A stretch of DNA of 64,000 bases. Origin: CBDUZS01 sp965371785. Lineage in GTDB: Bacteria; Fermentibacterota; Fermentibacteria; Fermentibacterales; JCC-6. Where the stretch lies: positions 1 to 64,000 of the forward strand of contig CBDUZS010000004.1 of the NCBI GenBank assembly GCA_965371785.1. The letters are read 5' to 3'. Of this stretch, positions 23,422 to 32,580 are shown piece after piece. Below the pieces are notes generated by a model. That model worked only from the letters and a program-made list of their open reading frames with translations. It was not told the origin of the DNA and searched no databases. The position numbers and the translations under genes were made by a program. The stretch's first letter is position 1; each line of letters starts with the position of its first letter.

Positions 23422-25401
23422 TCACGCCCCTCCCCTGTTTCCATCGGTTGTCGGGATTCTGATGGTAAAGGTCGTTCCCTCTCCCTGCTTGCTGGTCACA
23501 GTGATGTTTCCGTTGTGCTCCTCGATTATCCGGTAGGCTATCGCCAGGCCCAGCCCGGTACCCCCCCCTGCCCTTTTCGTAGTGAAGAATGGATCGAATA
23601 TCTGCTTGAGTGTTTTCTCGTTCATGCCCTTGCCGTTATCCGATATCTCGATTACCACCACTCCGGGAGTCTCTAACCTCGTTCTAATGGTTATCACGCC
23701 CTTCCTGTCATCGGGAATCGCCTGCCCGGCATTCACCAGGAGGTTGATGAAAACCTGCTCGATCTTCTGGGAATTTCCAGTGAACGAAGGAAGATTTTCT
23801 ACGAGATCCAGTTCGATATCAGCCCTTTTGTGAATCTCGTTGTGTACAAGCCTGGTGCTGGCTTCTATAAGTGTGTTCACGTCGACGGTGTCGATAAGCA
23901 GTCCTTCATCCTTCCTGGCAAATCCCCTCAGTCCCTCGACGATTCCCTTGATCCGTTCCGATCCATGGGCCATATCATCGACGAGCGTCATAATGTGCTG
24001 CCTGAAGAAATCGTACTTCAGCCTCGCAATTTTGAGATCCGGGTGGGTATCCCTGTACTCGTCCAGAATGGGAAGAATATCCTCTAGAGACTGTTTGATT
24101 ATGTTGACGTTTCCCCTGATGAATTGATTCGGATTGTTTATCTCATGACCGATTCCGCTGACGAGCTGACCCAGAGATGCCAGTTTGTCCGCCTGCTGAA
24201 GTTGTTGCTCATAGGTTTTCTCGAGGGTTACATCCCTGTAGAATTCAAGGATTCCATCAACTTCATGCTCGGTGTTGTACACTGGAAGCGCGTGAACCTG
24301 AAGGAATTTATCCTCGTTCTTCATCGTCAGTGTTATGGGTGTCTTATCCCTGATTATCCTTGACAGGCGGCAGTCCTCACAGGGCACATCCCTGCCGAAA
24401 TACGCTTTGTAGCAGCTGATTCCAGGTTTGATATCTTCCCGATTGGTCATGACGATCTTTCGATTCTTGTCGATGAGCATCACATCGTCGGGAATGGCCT
24501 GAAAGGTCGTCTCCAGTCTGGATCTGGCTTCTTCCCAGCCCCTGTTGACCCTGTCCAGGTAGGAATTGACAATTCCGAGTTTCGCCCGCTGGGCTTCTAC
24601 TTCCTCGGTTCTACCGGCTATCTCTTTCTTCAGCTCTTTCAGCCGCTGATTGTACTCGTCCTCTTCATCGATCTTGAGGGCCAGTCTCTCCCTGAGTTCC
24701 TTGCGTTCCAGAGCAAGGCTGAGCATCCGTCCGATCTCGTTGATCATCCGCTGTTCCTCGGGAAGCAGTTCATGGCTGTCGTCCAGGTAACCCACCCGGA
24801 TCTCGCCTTCGATCTGCTGCCCAATCTCCAGCTCTACGGTAAGGTACTTACTGGAAGCAGGCTTCTGGCCGTACTCGATTCCCCGGAAACGGGACCACAC
24901 TACGACCTCGTCGGGGATCATCATACCCGGGCCGATATATTTCGGCAGATCGGTGAAGAACCTGCGAATAGAATCGGATGTTTCAATCCATTTAGCTACC
25001 TCGTAAAGGCAGCCCAGTTCCTTGATTCGCTCTTCCTTCTCCCACTCGTCCTGTTTCCCGAGGGAACCTATCCGGTTGCCGAAGAAGAGAAAAATATCTC
25101 CACTCTCCGGACCGGCGTATCCGGCTTTCAGAGGTATCGATTTTGAGCTGTCAGACAGCGTGGAGAGCACAGCAATACCCCGTTCTCCAGCCTTTGCCTG
25201 AGCCATCGCCGAGCGGAACGTGTCAAGAGATGTCTGAGCAAGGAGTTCCTCGAGATTAGTCGTTTCTTCCGGAAGACCAGATGAACAGCAATCCCTTACA
25301 AGAGTATGGTTTGCATAAACAATCCGTTCTTCAGCATCGACAACGAGAAGGTAATCGAAGTTGCCTTCCAGGAAGGCGTACAGGCTCTCGAGTCTGACCA
25401 T
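23422..25401 (-). CDS. PAS/GAF sensor histidine kinase
   Basis: This 659-residue soluble kinase starts with a PAS-like domain (FDYLLVVDAEERIVYANH), then a GAF-like region. A coiled coil follows (about 245-300) and a second PAS with DVPCEDCRL, a Cys pattern seen in PAS domains that may sense redox state or metals. The HisKA box is LGQLVSGIGHEINNP. The ATPase domain has FINLLVNAGQAI (N box), DNGKGM (G1) and GTGLGLAI (G2). No membrane segment, so it senses a cytoplasmic signal. It lies between the NuoG-like gene and the NtrC-like regulator, its likely partner, and probably tracks the redox state served by the diaphorase genes. Confidence 0.9.
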   Translation of the reverse strand: MVRLESLYAFLEGNFDYLLVVDAEERIVYANHTLVRDCCSSGLPEETTNLEELLAQTSLDTFRSAMAQAKAGERGIAVLSTLSDSSKSIPLKAGYAGPESGDIFLFFGNRIGSLGKQDEWEKEERIKELGCLYEVAKWIETSDSIRRFFTDLPKYIGPGMMIPDEVVVWSRFRGIEYGQKPASSKYLTVELEIGQQIEGEIRVGYLDDSHELLPEEQRMINEIGRMLSLALERKELRERLALKIDEEDEYNQRLKELKKEIAGRTEEVEAQRAKLGIVNSYLDRVNRGWEEARSRLETTFQAIPDDVMLIDKNRKIVMTNREDIKPGISCYKAYFGRDVPCEDCRLSRIIRDKTPITLTMKNEDKFLQVHALPVYNTEHEVDGILEFYRDVTLEKTYEQQLQQADKLASLGQLVSGIGHEINNPNQFIRGNVNIIKQSLEDILPILDEYRDTHPDLKIARLKYDFFRQHIMTLVDDMAHGSERIKGIVEGLRGFARKDEGLLIDTVDVNTLIEASTRLVHNEIHKRADIELDLVENLPSFTGNSQKIEQVFINLLVNAGQAIPDDRKGVITIRTRLETPGVVVIEISDNGKGMNEKTLKQIFDPFFTTKRAGGGTGLGLAIAYRIIEEHNGNITVTSKQGEGTTFTIRIPTTDGNRGGA

Positions 25402-25423
25402 GGAGCTCCCTTCCCCTAATTCG

Positions 25424-28400
25424 TCAGTACCTGACTCTGAATCGCTCCGTACCGACTTCCCTTATCTCCTTCTTGTACTTTTCACCGTGGGTAAGGGGGG
25501 GCTGAATTGAAGCAGCCTTCAATCCGGTGACCGGAACCACAAGACTTCCAGGTCCGGAGTGCTTTCGTTCCTGGCCTGTGTTCCAGTAGTACATCACGAA
25601 TTCCCCGAGGCCTCGAGAAACTGCATTGCTCATCTCGGTCGTGACATCATCTGAGACTTCGAGCCCGAGTTCTCTCGCAAGAATTGTCAGAACTTCTTTG
25701 CCTGAAAGACCGGATGGAGGTTCGACTGCTCGTGGAAAGCTGTTCACGCTGCCCTCGAAATTCAGCCGTGTTCCCCTTGTCTCGAGGAATGTCGAACCAG
25801 GAAGAACGACGTCCGCGTACTGCGTTGTCTCGGTGTCCGTCCAGTCAACTGCTGCCAGGAATTCGACGTTGCTGAACCAGCCACCGGTCCGGCCCCAGGC
25901 CATCGGGTCTTCACCGATGATCAGGGCTGCCTTGATAACACCCTCATCCAGAACCCTCCTGAGTTCCTGATGGGTGGAAACTCCATTCCCTGAAACAACC
26001 GGAATCCTGCCTGGTCTGAAGGCCGGATCGGCACCGGTTGCCTCCAGAGCAGCACTGTTGCTGATAATCCTGGGAAGAAGCAGTTCGGTCCGGATACCGG
26101 CACCTCTGAGGAGCACGACGAAATTCGCCAGTGTTTCCATATCTCCCGGGGCACTGTCCTGTGGTCTATCCGGGCTGTGGATGAAAACGATTCTTCCGGC
26201 TGCGCGAATGATGTCTGCAGCAGCCCGAATGTTTTCCTCGTCTACTCCCGACATCGCAGAAGCACTTTCGGGAGTTACATTTCTTGATGCAAGGAATTCC
26301 TCTGCTCTCTGGAGAGATTCAGTCTTCAGGTATTCTTCATCGATCAGTACCTGCATGATTCCATTCCAGAGAATCGAGCTGCGTCCCCGCATGGGATCAA
26401 GAGCGACCGTAGCAAGAAGTTGATCGGTGCTGTCGAGAGTGGAGTTGGATACGATCAGCTTGGCACCGGACTTGACTGCAGAAACAACATCCACCGCAAG
26501 CACGAGGTGATCGGTCTCCATGGCCGTGTTGTTGCAGATTATCAGGTCCGCTGCAGCCAGACAGCTCCGGTCAGCAGTGGACGCCGTGAAGCCGAATGAT
26601 GCATCGAGCATCCCGGCTTCTTTCCCGGTGCCGAGAATCGAAAGGGAGCCGATGTTGCCGGTTCCGATCCCCTCCCTCGCGATTCTACCAGCAAGGTAGA
26701 GCTCCTCGCACGTCAGCTCCGGGGAAACGAATACGGCAACACTCCCTGGGCCATGCATCCGAGCGACGTTCCCGAGGGAAGCAGCAATCAGCTCAGAAGC
26801 CTCGAGTACGTCCACCTGCCTTCGAGAGCTGCCGGTTCGGATTTCAGCGGATGAAATCCTTTTCTGCCTGATGAACAGTTCGTGCCCGAATCTTCCATAC
26901 CTGCACAGGTACTCGCCGGGTACACCGGAATTCGAAATGTAGTATCTCTCTTCACCGAACTTCTTGACCTCGAAGGAGCAGGCAAGCGAACAGAATCCGC
27001 AGTGCGCCGATACACTCTCAGAGCACAATGCAGCCCTTCCGGGGAATGGATACTTTGCAGTGAGAGCACCCGTAGGACATGCATCTATGCAGTTTCCGCA
27101 ACTGACACAGCTGGTCTCGACAAGCGGGTCCTTCATCGCCGGGCGCATCTCCGTCCTGAACCCTCTGCCAACCAGGCCGATAGCCGAGATCGGGAGGATT
27201 CGGGCACACGTTCTGATACATCTGGAACAGAGGATACATTTGTTGGGGTCGTACACCAGGTACGGATGCCTCTCATCTACGCTGTGTTTCCTGACGTAGC
27301 CCTTGTACCTCTCCATGTCCACGCCGTATTCCTCGGCGTAGAGCCTCAGGTCGCAATCGTCGAACCTGATGCAGCCGCACGAAAGGCATCTGTCGCATTC
27401 GTGCACGTTATCCTCGTACTCGAACCCGGTTGAAACCTCCGTGAAATTACCCCTGCGATCATCGACAGCAATCGTGTGCACTTCATGCCGTGGGCTTTCC
27501 TTCACATCACCCAGTTCCGTTTTTCCCGGTTTTACCCAGAATTCCTTCTTCACTACAAAGCTTCTCTGTGGGGGATCTTCCCCAATGAGGAAGGAGTGTA
27601 CCGCATCAGCTGCCAGGTGGCCGTCCCTTATCGCGTCGATGACAACCGTGGGTCCGTCGTCAGCGGCATCACCACCTGCGAAAACCCCCTCCTGGTTCGT
27701 TTTCATCGTCATGGTGTCTACTACGTAGGTGTTCCATTTCGTCAGCTCGATATCGTTTCCGTCAATCTTCGTAAGACCGTCCAGAACAGTGTTCTGGCCA
27801 ATCGCAGGTAGAGCTGTGTCACAGGGCAGATCGAACTCCGATCCCTCGAGCGGCACGGGGCGGCGCCTTCCGGAGTCATCGGGTGCACCAAGCTTCATCC
27901 TGATGCATCTGAGAGCCAGAAGTCTGCCGTTCTCCTCGATTATGCCTACGGGAGCCGCGAGTTCCATGATCTCAATGCCTTCCTCGAGACAATCAGCGAT
28001 CTCCATCTCATCTGCAGGCATTTCAGCCTTGGTTCGCCTGTAGAGAACGATCACCTTTTCCGCTCCCAGTCTCCAGGCAGTTCTGGCGACGTCCATGGCA
28101 GTGTTTCCACCGCCTATCACCACGATCGTTCCCGTGACTGGTTCGCGGGTTACAGCCTTCTCGGTGAGGAAGTCGGCGCCTGTTACAATACCCTCTGTAT
28201 CGAATTCCCCTTCCACCCGCATAGGTTTGCCCGTCCAGGCTCCGGCCGCGATGTACACGGCATCATGCTTCTCCCGCAATTCGTCGAGAGTTACATCCCT
28301 GCCTACTCTTACACCGCAACTAATCCGGGCACCCGTTCGGCAGATGTACTCGACTTCGGCATCGAGAACATCATCCGGCAGCCTGTACTCGGGGATACCG

Positions 28401-29098
28401 TATCTGAGCATTCCACCAGAACGCTCCATTGCTTCGTACAGAGAAACCCTGTGCCCCCTTCTGCCGAGGAACCAGGCAGCGGTAAGGCCTGATGGTCCTG
28501 CTCCCACAATGCCCACGGTTTTCCCGCTCGGGGGGGCACATTCCGGCATGCCATCGTAAGTGCCTGGAGCATCCGTGACGAACCTCTTCACCGCGTTGAT
28601 GCCAACAGGACTGTCCACGTCCTCCCTTCGGCATACGACTTCACATTTTCTGACACACACCCGCCCGCATGACGCGGGAAACGGGTTGGACTCGCGTATG
28701 AGATCAACTGCCTTTCGGTACTCCCCCATCGCAGAGAGCGCGATGTAACCCTGGGCATCAACGTTGGCGGGACAGCCCTCGAGGCAGGGAGACTGGCAAT
28801 CAGCGTAATGGTTCGACAAAAGCAGCTCCAGTGCGGTTTTCCTTGAAGCCAGTACCCTTTCGTTCCGGGTCTCGATCTCCATCCCGGGGGCGATTCTGGT
28901 TGCACAGGCCGGAACGAGATTCCAGCGTCCTTTCACCTCGACCACGCATACGAAGCACGAGCCGTAGGGCTCCAGTTCCGGAGAGTGACAGAGCGTGGGA
29001 ATTTCGTCGAGATCGTTTTCCCTTACCACCTCCAGAATCGTTTTTCCAGGAGCAGCCTCTATACCGGTTCCGTTGATCGTAAGTCTGATATTCTCCAT
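25424..29098 (-). CDS. NuoG-like subunit fused to a GltD-type flavoprotein module
   Basis: About 1224 residues. Order: [2Fe-2S] domain (about 1-90, with CHSPELEPYGSCFVC); a GltD/NfnB-like module (about 95-560, with CQSPCLEGCPANVDAQGY, IVGAGPSGLTAAWFLG, VVIGGGNTAMDVARTA); a Cys cluster (CDRCLSCGC); two [4Fe-4S] motifs (CILCSRCIRTC, CVSCGNCIDACPTGAL); then a molybdopterin-oxidoreductase-like half with CGFCSLACSF. The region where formate dehydrogenases carry catalytic Cys or selenocysteine reads IGSLSILGTGKE, so no active site remains, as in NuoG. The start at ATG 29098 has GGGAG upstream; the longer reading from 29158 overlaps nuoF. It is likely the electron-wiring subunit with a second NAD(P)H site. 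Confidence 0.87.
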   Translation of the reverse strand: MENIRLTINGTGIEAAPGKTILEVVRENDLDEIPTLCHSPELEPYGSCFVCVVEVKGRWNLVPACATRIAPGMEIETRNERVLASRKTALELLLSNHYADCQSPCLEGCPANVDAQGYIALSAMGEYRKAVDLIRESNPFPASCGRVCVRKCEVVCRREDVDSPVGINAVKRFVTDAPGTYDGMPECAPPSGKTVGIVGAGPSGLTAAWFLGRRGHRVSLYEAMERSGGMLRYGIPEYRLPDDVLDAEVEYICRTGARISCGVRVGRDVTLDELREKHDAVYIAAGAWTGKPMRVEGEFDTEGIVTGADFLTEKAVTREPVTGTIVVIGGGNTAMDVARTAWRLGAEKVIVLYRRTKAEMPADEMEIADCLEEGIEIMELAAPVGIIEENGRLLALRCIRMKLGAPDDSGRRRPVPLEGSEFDLPCDTALPAIGQNTVLDGLTKIDGNDIELTKWNTYVVDTMTMKTNQEGVFAGGDAADDGPTVVIDAIRDGHLAADAVHSFLIGEDPPQRSFVVKKEFWVKPGKTELGDVKESPRHEVHTIAVDDRRGNFTEVSTGFEYEDNVHECDRCLSCGCIRFDDCDLRLYAEEYGVDMERYKGYVRKHSVDERHPYLVYDPNKCILCSRCIRTCARILPISAIGLVGRGFRTEMRPAMKDPLVETSCVSCGNCIDACPTGALTAKYPFPGRAALCSESVSAHCGFCSLACSFEVKKFGEERYYISNSGVPGEYLCRYGRFGHELFIRQKRISSAEIRTGSSRRQVDVLEASELIAASLGNVARMHGPGSVAVFVSPELTCEELYLAGRIAREGIGTGNIGSLSILGTGKEAGMLDASFGFTASTADRSCLAAADLIICNNTAMETDHLVLAVDVVSAVKSGAKLIVSNSTLDSTDQLLATVALDPMRGRSSILWNGIMQVLIDEEYLKTESLQRAEEFLASRNVTPESASAMSGVDEENIRAAADIIRAAGRIVFIHSPDRPQDSAPGDMETLANFVVLLRGAGIRTELLLPRIISNSAALEATGADPAFRPGRIPVVSGNGVSTHQELRRVLDEGVIKAALIIGEDPMAWGRTGGWFSNVEFLAAVDWTDTETTQYADVVLPGSTFLETRGTRLNFEGSVNSFPRAVEPPSGLSGKEVLTILARELGLEVSDDVTTEMSNAVSRGLGEFVMYYWNTGQERKHSGPGSLVVPVTGLKAASIQPPLTHGEKYKKEIREVGTERFRVRY

Positions 29099-29108
29099 GG
29101 CCAGCTCC

Positions 29109-30887
29109 CTAGCTCTTATAGACTGCGTCGAAGTTGCAGCTGCTGATGCACTTGCCACACTTGACGCATTTCGAGTTGTCTACCGTATGCAGCCCCTTCG
29201 GTTCACCCTGAATCGCATCGACGGGGCAGGCTTTGGCACAAAGAGTGCAGCCGATGCATTTCGATCCATCGATATGGAATTCGACAAGAGCTGAACATAC
29301 GCCTGCCGGGCAGCATCCATCGTTGATGTGCTGCTCGTACTCGGAAAGGTAGTAGCGAATAGTGGAGAGAGCGGGATTGGGAGCTGACTGACCAAGACCA
29401 CAGAGGCTTGCCTCCATGATACTCTTCCCCAGCGTGCCGAGCTTCTCGATGTCATCAGGTTCACCCTCGCCCTTTGTGATTCTCGTCAGGATCTCGAGCA
29501 TCCTGAGGGTGCCGATTCTGCAGAACGTGCACTTCCCGCACGATTCGTTCTGGGTGAACTCCAGGAAGAACCTGGCGATTTCGACCATGCATATGGAATC
29601 GTCCATCACCACTAGCCCACCAGAGCCCATGATGGCTCCGGTTGCAGGTATCGATTCGAAATCAACGGGCGTGTCGCCAAGGGAAGCGGGGATGCAGCCG
29701 CCGGATGGACCACCCATCTGCACGGCCTTGAACTCACGCCCCTCCTTGATTCCACCGCCGATTTTGAAGACGAGATCGTTTATCGTCGTTCCCATGGGAA
29801 CCTCTGCCAGCCCACCATGAATAACCTTGCCGGCAAGAGCGAAAACTTTTGTGCCCGTACTCTTCTCGGTTCCATACGAGGCATACGCCTTCGCACCGTT
29901 CATGAGAATCCAGGGCACGTTGGCATAAGTTTCGACGTTGTTGTTGTTCGTCGGCTTCCTCCAGAGCCCCTTCTCCGCGGGAAACGGAGGTCTGATTCTG
30001 GGCATGCCCCGCTGGCCTTCTATCGAAGCGAAGAGAGCCGTCTCCTCACCGCAGACGAACGCTCCCGCTCCCTGCTTTATCTTGAGGTCGAAGTCGAAGC
30101 CGGAACCGAGAATGTCTTTTCCCAGGTACCCTTTCTCCCTGGCGCTTTCGATTGCGATCGTCAGGCGCCTGATTGCCAGGGGATATTCCGCCCGGCAGTA
30201 GACGTACCCGTAGGTTGCACCTATGGCTTTTGCACAAACGATCATTCCCTCGAGCACCGAGTGCGGATCTCCCTCGAGGATGGACCGATCCATGAATGCG
30301 CCGGGATCACCCTCGTCGGCATTGCAGACCACGTACTTGACGTCCCCCTCGTTGCCGGCGGCAAAGGACCATTTAAGTCCCGTGGGGAATCCTGCGCCTC
30401 CTCTTCCCCTCAGCCCCGAATCCTTGATTATCTGGATGATCTCGTCAGTAGACAGCTCCAGAAGAGCTTTACGGATGCCCTGATATCCTCCAGAGGACTC
30501 GTATTCGTCTATGGACTCGGGATCAATTGTACCGCAGTTCCTGAGAACGATCCTGCTCTGGAGGTCGAGAAAACCCTTCTCCGAGCCGTAGGTCGACCCG
30601 TCGGGAGAGATGCCGTACACAACGCTCGCGGTCAGCTCCTGACCATCAACAACGTGGCATCTGAATATCTCCTCTGCCAGGTCTGGAGTTGCTTCGCCGT
30701 AGACTACACGGGCGTCACCCTCTCGAACCTCGAGCAGGGGCTCTTTGTAACACATGCCTATGCAGCCCGTACTGGAGAGTTCGAAGGTTCCCGGATTCTC
30801 ATCCGAGAGTTCCGTAAGTTTATCGTAGGTTGCCCTCGCGCCGGCTGACAAACCGCAAGTTCCCATTCCGATAATGATTTTCTTCAT
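29109..30887 (-). CDS. NuoF/HydB-like NADH-binding FMN subunit
   Basis: At 592 residues this matches HydB-type subunits of bifurcating hydrogenases. A thioredoxin-like [2Fe-2S] domain (Cys in GMGTCGLSAG and STGCIGMCYKEP) is followed by the NuoF FMN/NADH core (GLRGRGGAGFPTGLKW, VVCNADEGDPGAF, GEETALFASIEG), then the [4Fe-4S] motif ESCGKCTFCRIG. Two C-terminal ferredoxin clusters (CIGCTLCAKACPVDAI, CVKCGKCISSCNFDAV) complete it. It oxidises or reduces NADH and connects through NuoG- and NuoE-like partners. The ATG overlaps the nuoE stop (ATGA). No hydrogenase subunit is encoded nearby. Confidence 0.93.
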   Translation of the reverse strand: MKKIIIGMGTCGLSAGARATYDKLTELSDENPGTFELSSTGCIGMCYKEPLLEVREGDARVVYGEATPDLAEEIFRCHVVDGQELTASVVYGISPDGSTYGSEKGFLDLQSRIVLRNCGTIDPESIDEYESSGGYQGIRKALLELSTDEIIQIIKDSGLRGRGGAGFPTGLKWSFAAGNEGDVKYVVCNADEGDPGAFMDRSILEGDPHSVLEGMIVCAKAIGATYGYVYCRAEYPLAIRRLTIAIESAREKGYLGKDILGSGFDFDLKIKQGAGAFVCGEETALFASIEGQRGMPRIRPPFPAEKGLWRKPTNNNNVETYANVPWILMNGAKAYASYGTEKSTGTKVFALAGKVIHGGLAEVPMGTTINDLVFKIGGGIKEGREFKAVQMGGPSGGCIPASLGDTPVDFESIPATGAIMGSGGLVVMDDSICMVEIARFFLEFTQNESCGKCTFCRIGTLRMLEILTRITKGEGEPDDIEKLGTLGKSIMEASLCGLGQSAPNPALSTIRYYLSEYEQHINDGCCPAGVCSALVEFHIDGSKCIGCTLCAKACPVDAIQGEPKGLHTVDNSKCVKCGKCISSCNFDAVYKS

Positions 30888-31393
30888 GGAAGATCTCCCG
30901 ACCTCTCCTCTGCCCTTTTGTACTCCCTGAGAAGTTTTCTGAGAATTGCGGGAGTCAATCTGCCATGGGTGTCATCGTTGACCATTATGACGGGGGCGAG
31001 AGAACAGCAGCCTATGCAGGCAACCGTGAACAGCGTGAAGAGGCCATCCTCAGTGGTTCCACCGACTTCGATACCCAGTTCATCCTCTATGGTCTCGATT
31101 ATCATCTTTGAATCTGAAACGTGGCATGCTGTTCCGGCGCACGCTCTGATCAGGTTCTTGCCCATGGGCTGGAGTCTGAACTGGCTGTAGAAAGTAATGA
31201 CGCCGTACACTTCGGATTCAGGAATTCCAGTGACACCGGAAATGTAGCCAATCGCTCTCCGGGGGACGTAACCGAAATGATCCTGTGCGGACTGCAGTAA
31301 TGGGATCAGCTCACCCGGAGCACCGTCGTATCGCCAGAGACGGTAACTGAAATTCTCCTGCTTGACAGCCGTGGTTTCCTCTCCCTTCTCCAG
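30884..31393 (-). CDS. NuoE/HydC-like [2Fe-2S] subunit
   Basis: This thioredoxin-like [2Fe-2S] protein has RACAGTACHVSDS and VACIGCCSLAPVIMV, giving the four NuoE cluster Cys. The family normally has about 160 residues, and the helical N-terminal part (GELIPLLQSAQDHFGYVP) is present in frame upstream of GTG 31210. Between the upstream stop (31424-31426) and 31210, however, there is no in-frame ATG, GTG or TTG. I placed the start at CTG 31393, giving 169 residues, only because it fits the family length; ATA 31420 is another candidate, and a frameshift is also possible. GTG 31210 would give a truncated 108-residue protein. Confidence 0.8.
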   Translation of the reverse strand: MEKGEETTAVKQENFSYRLWRYDGAPGELIPLLQSAQDHFGYVPRRAIGYISGVTGIPESEVYGVITFYSQFRLQPMGKNLIRACAGTACHVSDSKMIIETIEDELGIEVGGTTEDGLFTLFTVACIGCCSLAPVIMVNDDTHGRLTPAILRKLLREYKRAEERSGDLP

Positions 31394-31491
31394 CTTTCGA
31401 CGGGCTGGATCATCCTCTATCCGTTACGTTCCGACCGGTCATGGCAGACGGGTCGAAACCATCGCATTTCAGGTTGGGTTTACCGGGAGGC

Positions 31492-32484
31492 TCAGTCCTC
31501 CATCAGCTTGATGACCCTTGCTTCGCGTACGCGGAGAACGCCATCGATCTGGTTCAGTTTCTCGATAATCCTGGGTGTACGACCCACTGCGCCATGCCCG
31601 GTTATCATGCCTACGAGTTTCGAGCCATTCTCGATAACATCGCAGAAGAGAACTCCTTCGATGAAGAAGACCGTCGTGAAGATCGTCTGGATTGCGTCCT
31701 TGTCGATATCGACGATTATGTAGCTTGTCGTTCCCGGCTGCTTCAGAGCGCTTGCCCTGGCACTTCTCTTTACCGCTTTCTCGTACACATCGATGAACTC
31801 GTTTACATCCCTGTCCAGTTTCGGTCTTTCTATCTGCGACAGGGAGGACACTTCGATGCCATCCATGGCAGCGATTCGAGCGAACAGCTCCTTTATCTCA
31901 TCCTGGGAGGATGCCTGGGCAAGGATGATGATATCGAAGTCACCTCTGACCGCCTCGCAGGTCTGGATACCATCCATCATGTAGAGATCGGTGAATATCT
32001 CCATGCTCCGGTCGGTATCCGTGATACGTATGGTGAGGTACGCACTGACCGATTCGCGTATTGCAGGTTCATCCGCCGATGTGCCATCCCTGCTCTCGAC
32101 ACCGGTTGTGCCCGGTGAGAGTTCATCGAGGGCACTCACCAGCTCGGATATCTCGAACGGTTTGTCGAGGTACCCGGTGTTGTGCTCGGAAAGCGCGGTA
32201 GCCATCAATCTTTCATCACCGAATCCCGTTATCACCAGCACTGGAAGATCCGGATACTGGTTCTTAATGACCTTGAGGATCTTCAGCCCGTCGATATCCG
32301 GCATGAAGATGTCGGTTACGAGGTAATCGTAGGTTACGCCCTCTTTCCTTGCCCTGTTGAGCTCGTGGATTGCCGAGATGCCATCGGGACAGGCAACTGC
32401 TGTGTAATCCTCCTGAGTGAGACCGATGGTGAGATTCCGCCTGATCTCGGCCTCGTCATCGATAATCAGTACTCGGCCTTTCAA
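31492..32484 (-). CDS. Response regulator with two Lrp/RAM-like ligand domains
   Basis: This 330-residue protein has a receiver (VLIIDDEAEIRRN, phosphoacceptor Asp in YLVTDIFMPD, Lys in YLDKPFE). Two domains of the Lrp/AsnC effector (RAM, ACT-like) type follow: about 145-215 (ending AAMDGIEVSSLSQIER) and about 255-328 (YIIVDIDKDAIQ through IDGVLRVREARVIKL). The paired endings IDGV/MDGI plus a beta strand are typical of RAM domains. There is no DNA-binding domain. It may couple phosphorylation to binding of an amino acid or other small ligand. Start TTG 32484 has GGAGGG five bases upstream. It sits between nfnB and nuoE. Confidence 0.8.
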   Translation of the reverse strand: MKGRVLIIDDEAEIRRNLTIGLTQEDYTAVACPDGISAIHELNRARKEGVTYDYLVTDIFMPDIDGLKILKVIKNQYPDLPVLVITGFGDERLMATALSEHNTGYLDKPFEISELVSALDELSPGTTGVESRDGTSADEPAIRESVSAYLTIRITDTDRSMEIFTDLYMMDGIQTCEAVRGDFDIIILAQASSQDEIKELFARIAAMDGIEVSSLSQIERPKLDRDVNEFIDVYEKAVKRSARASALKQPGTTSYIIVDIDKDAIQTIFTTVFFIEGVLFCDVIENGSKLVGMITGHGAVGRTPRIIEKLNQIDGVLRVREARVIKLMED

Positions 32485-32580
32485 TGGGACCCTCCTAATT
32501 AATGGTTATCCTGCAGTGGAGTAAACGCTACAGGCCGCCCACCGTTGAAGTCAAGCTGTTTCTTCCCTTCTGCGCCCGCA

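Noticed and set aside
25424..29098. Formate dehydrogenase alpha subunit
   Set aside because: The molybdopterin-like half lacks the catalytic Cys or Sec and the usual C-terminal dinucleotide-binding domain; it matches NuoG with a GltD insertion.
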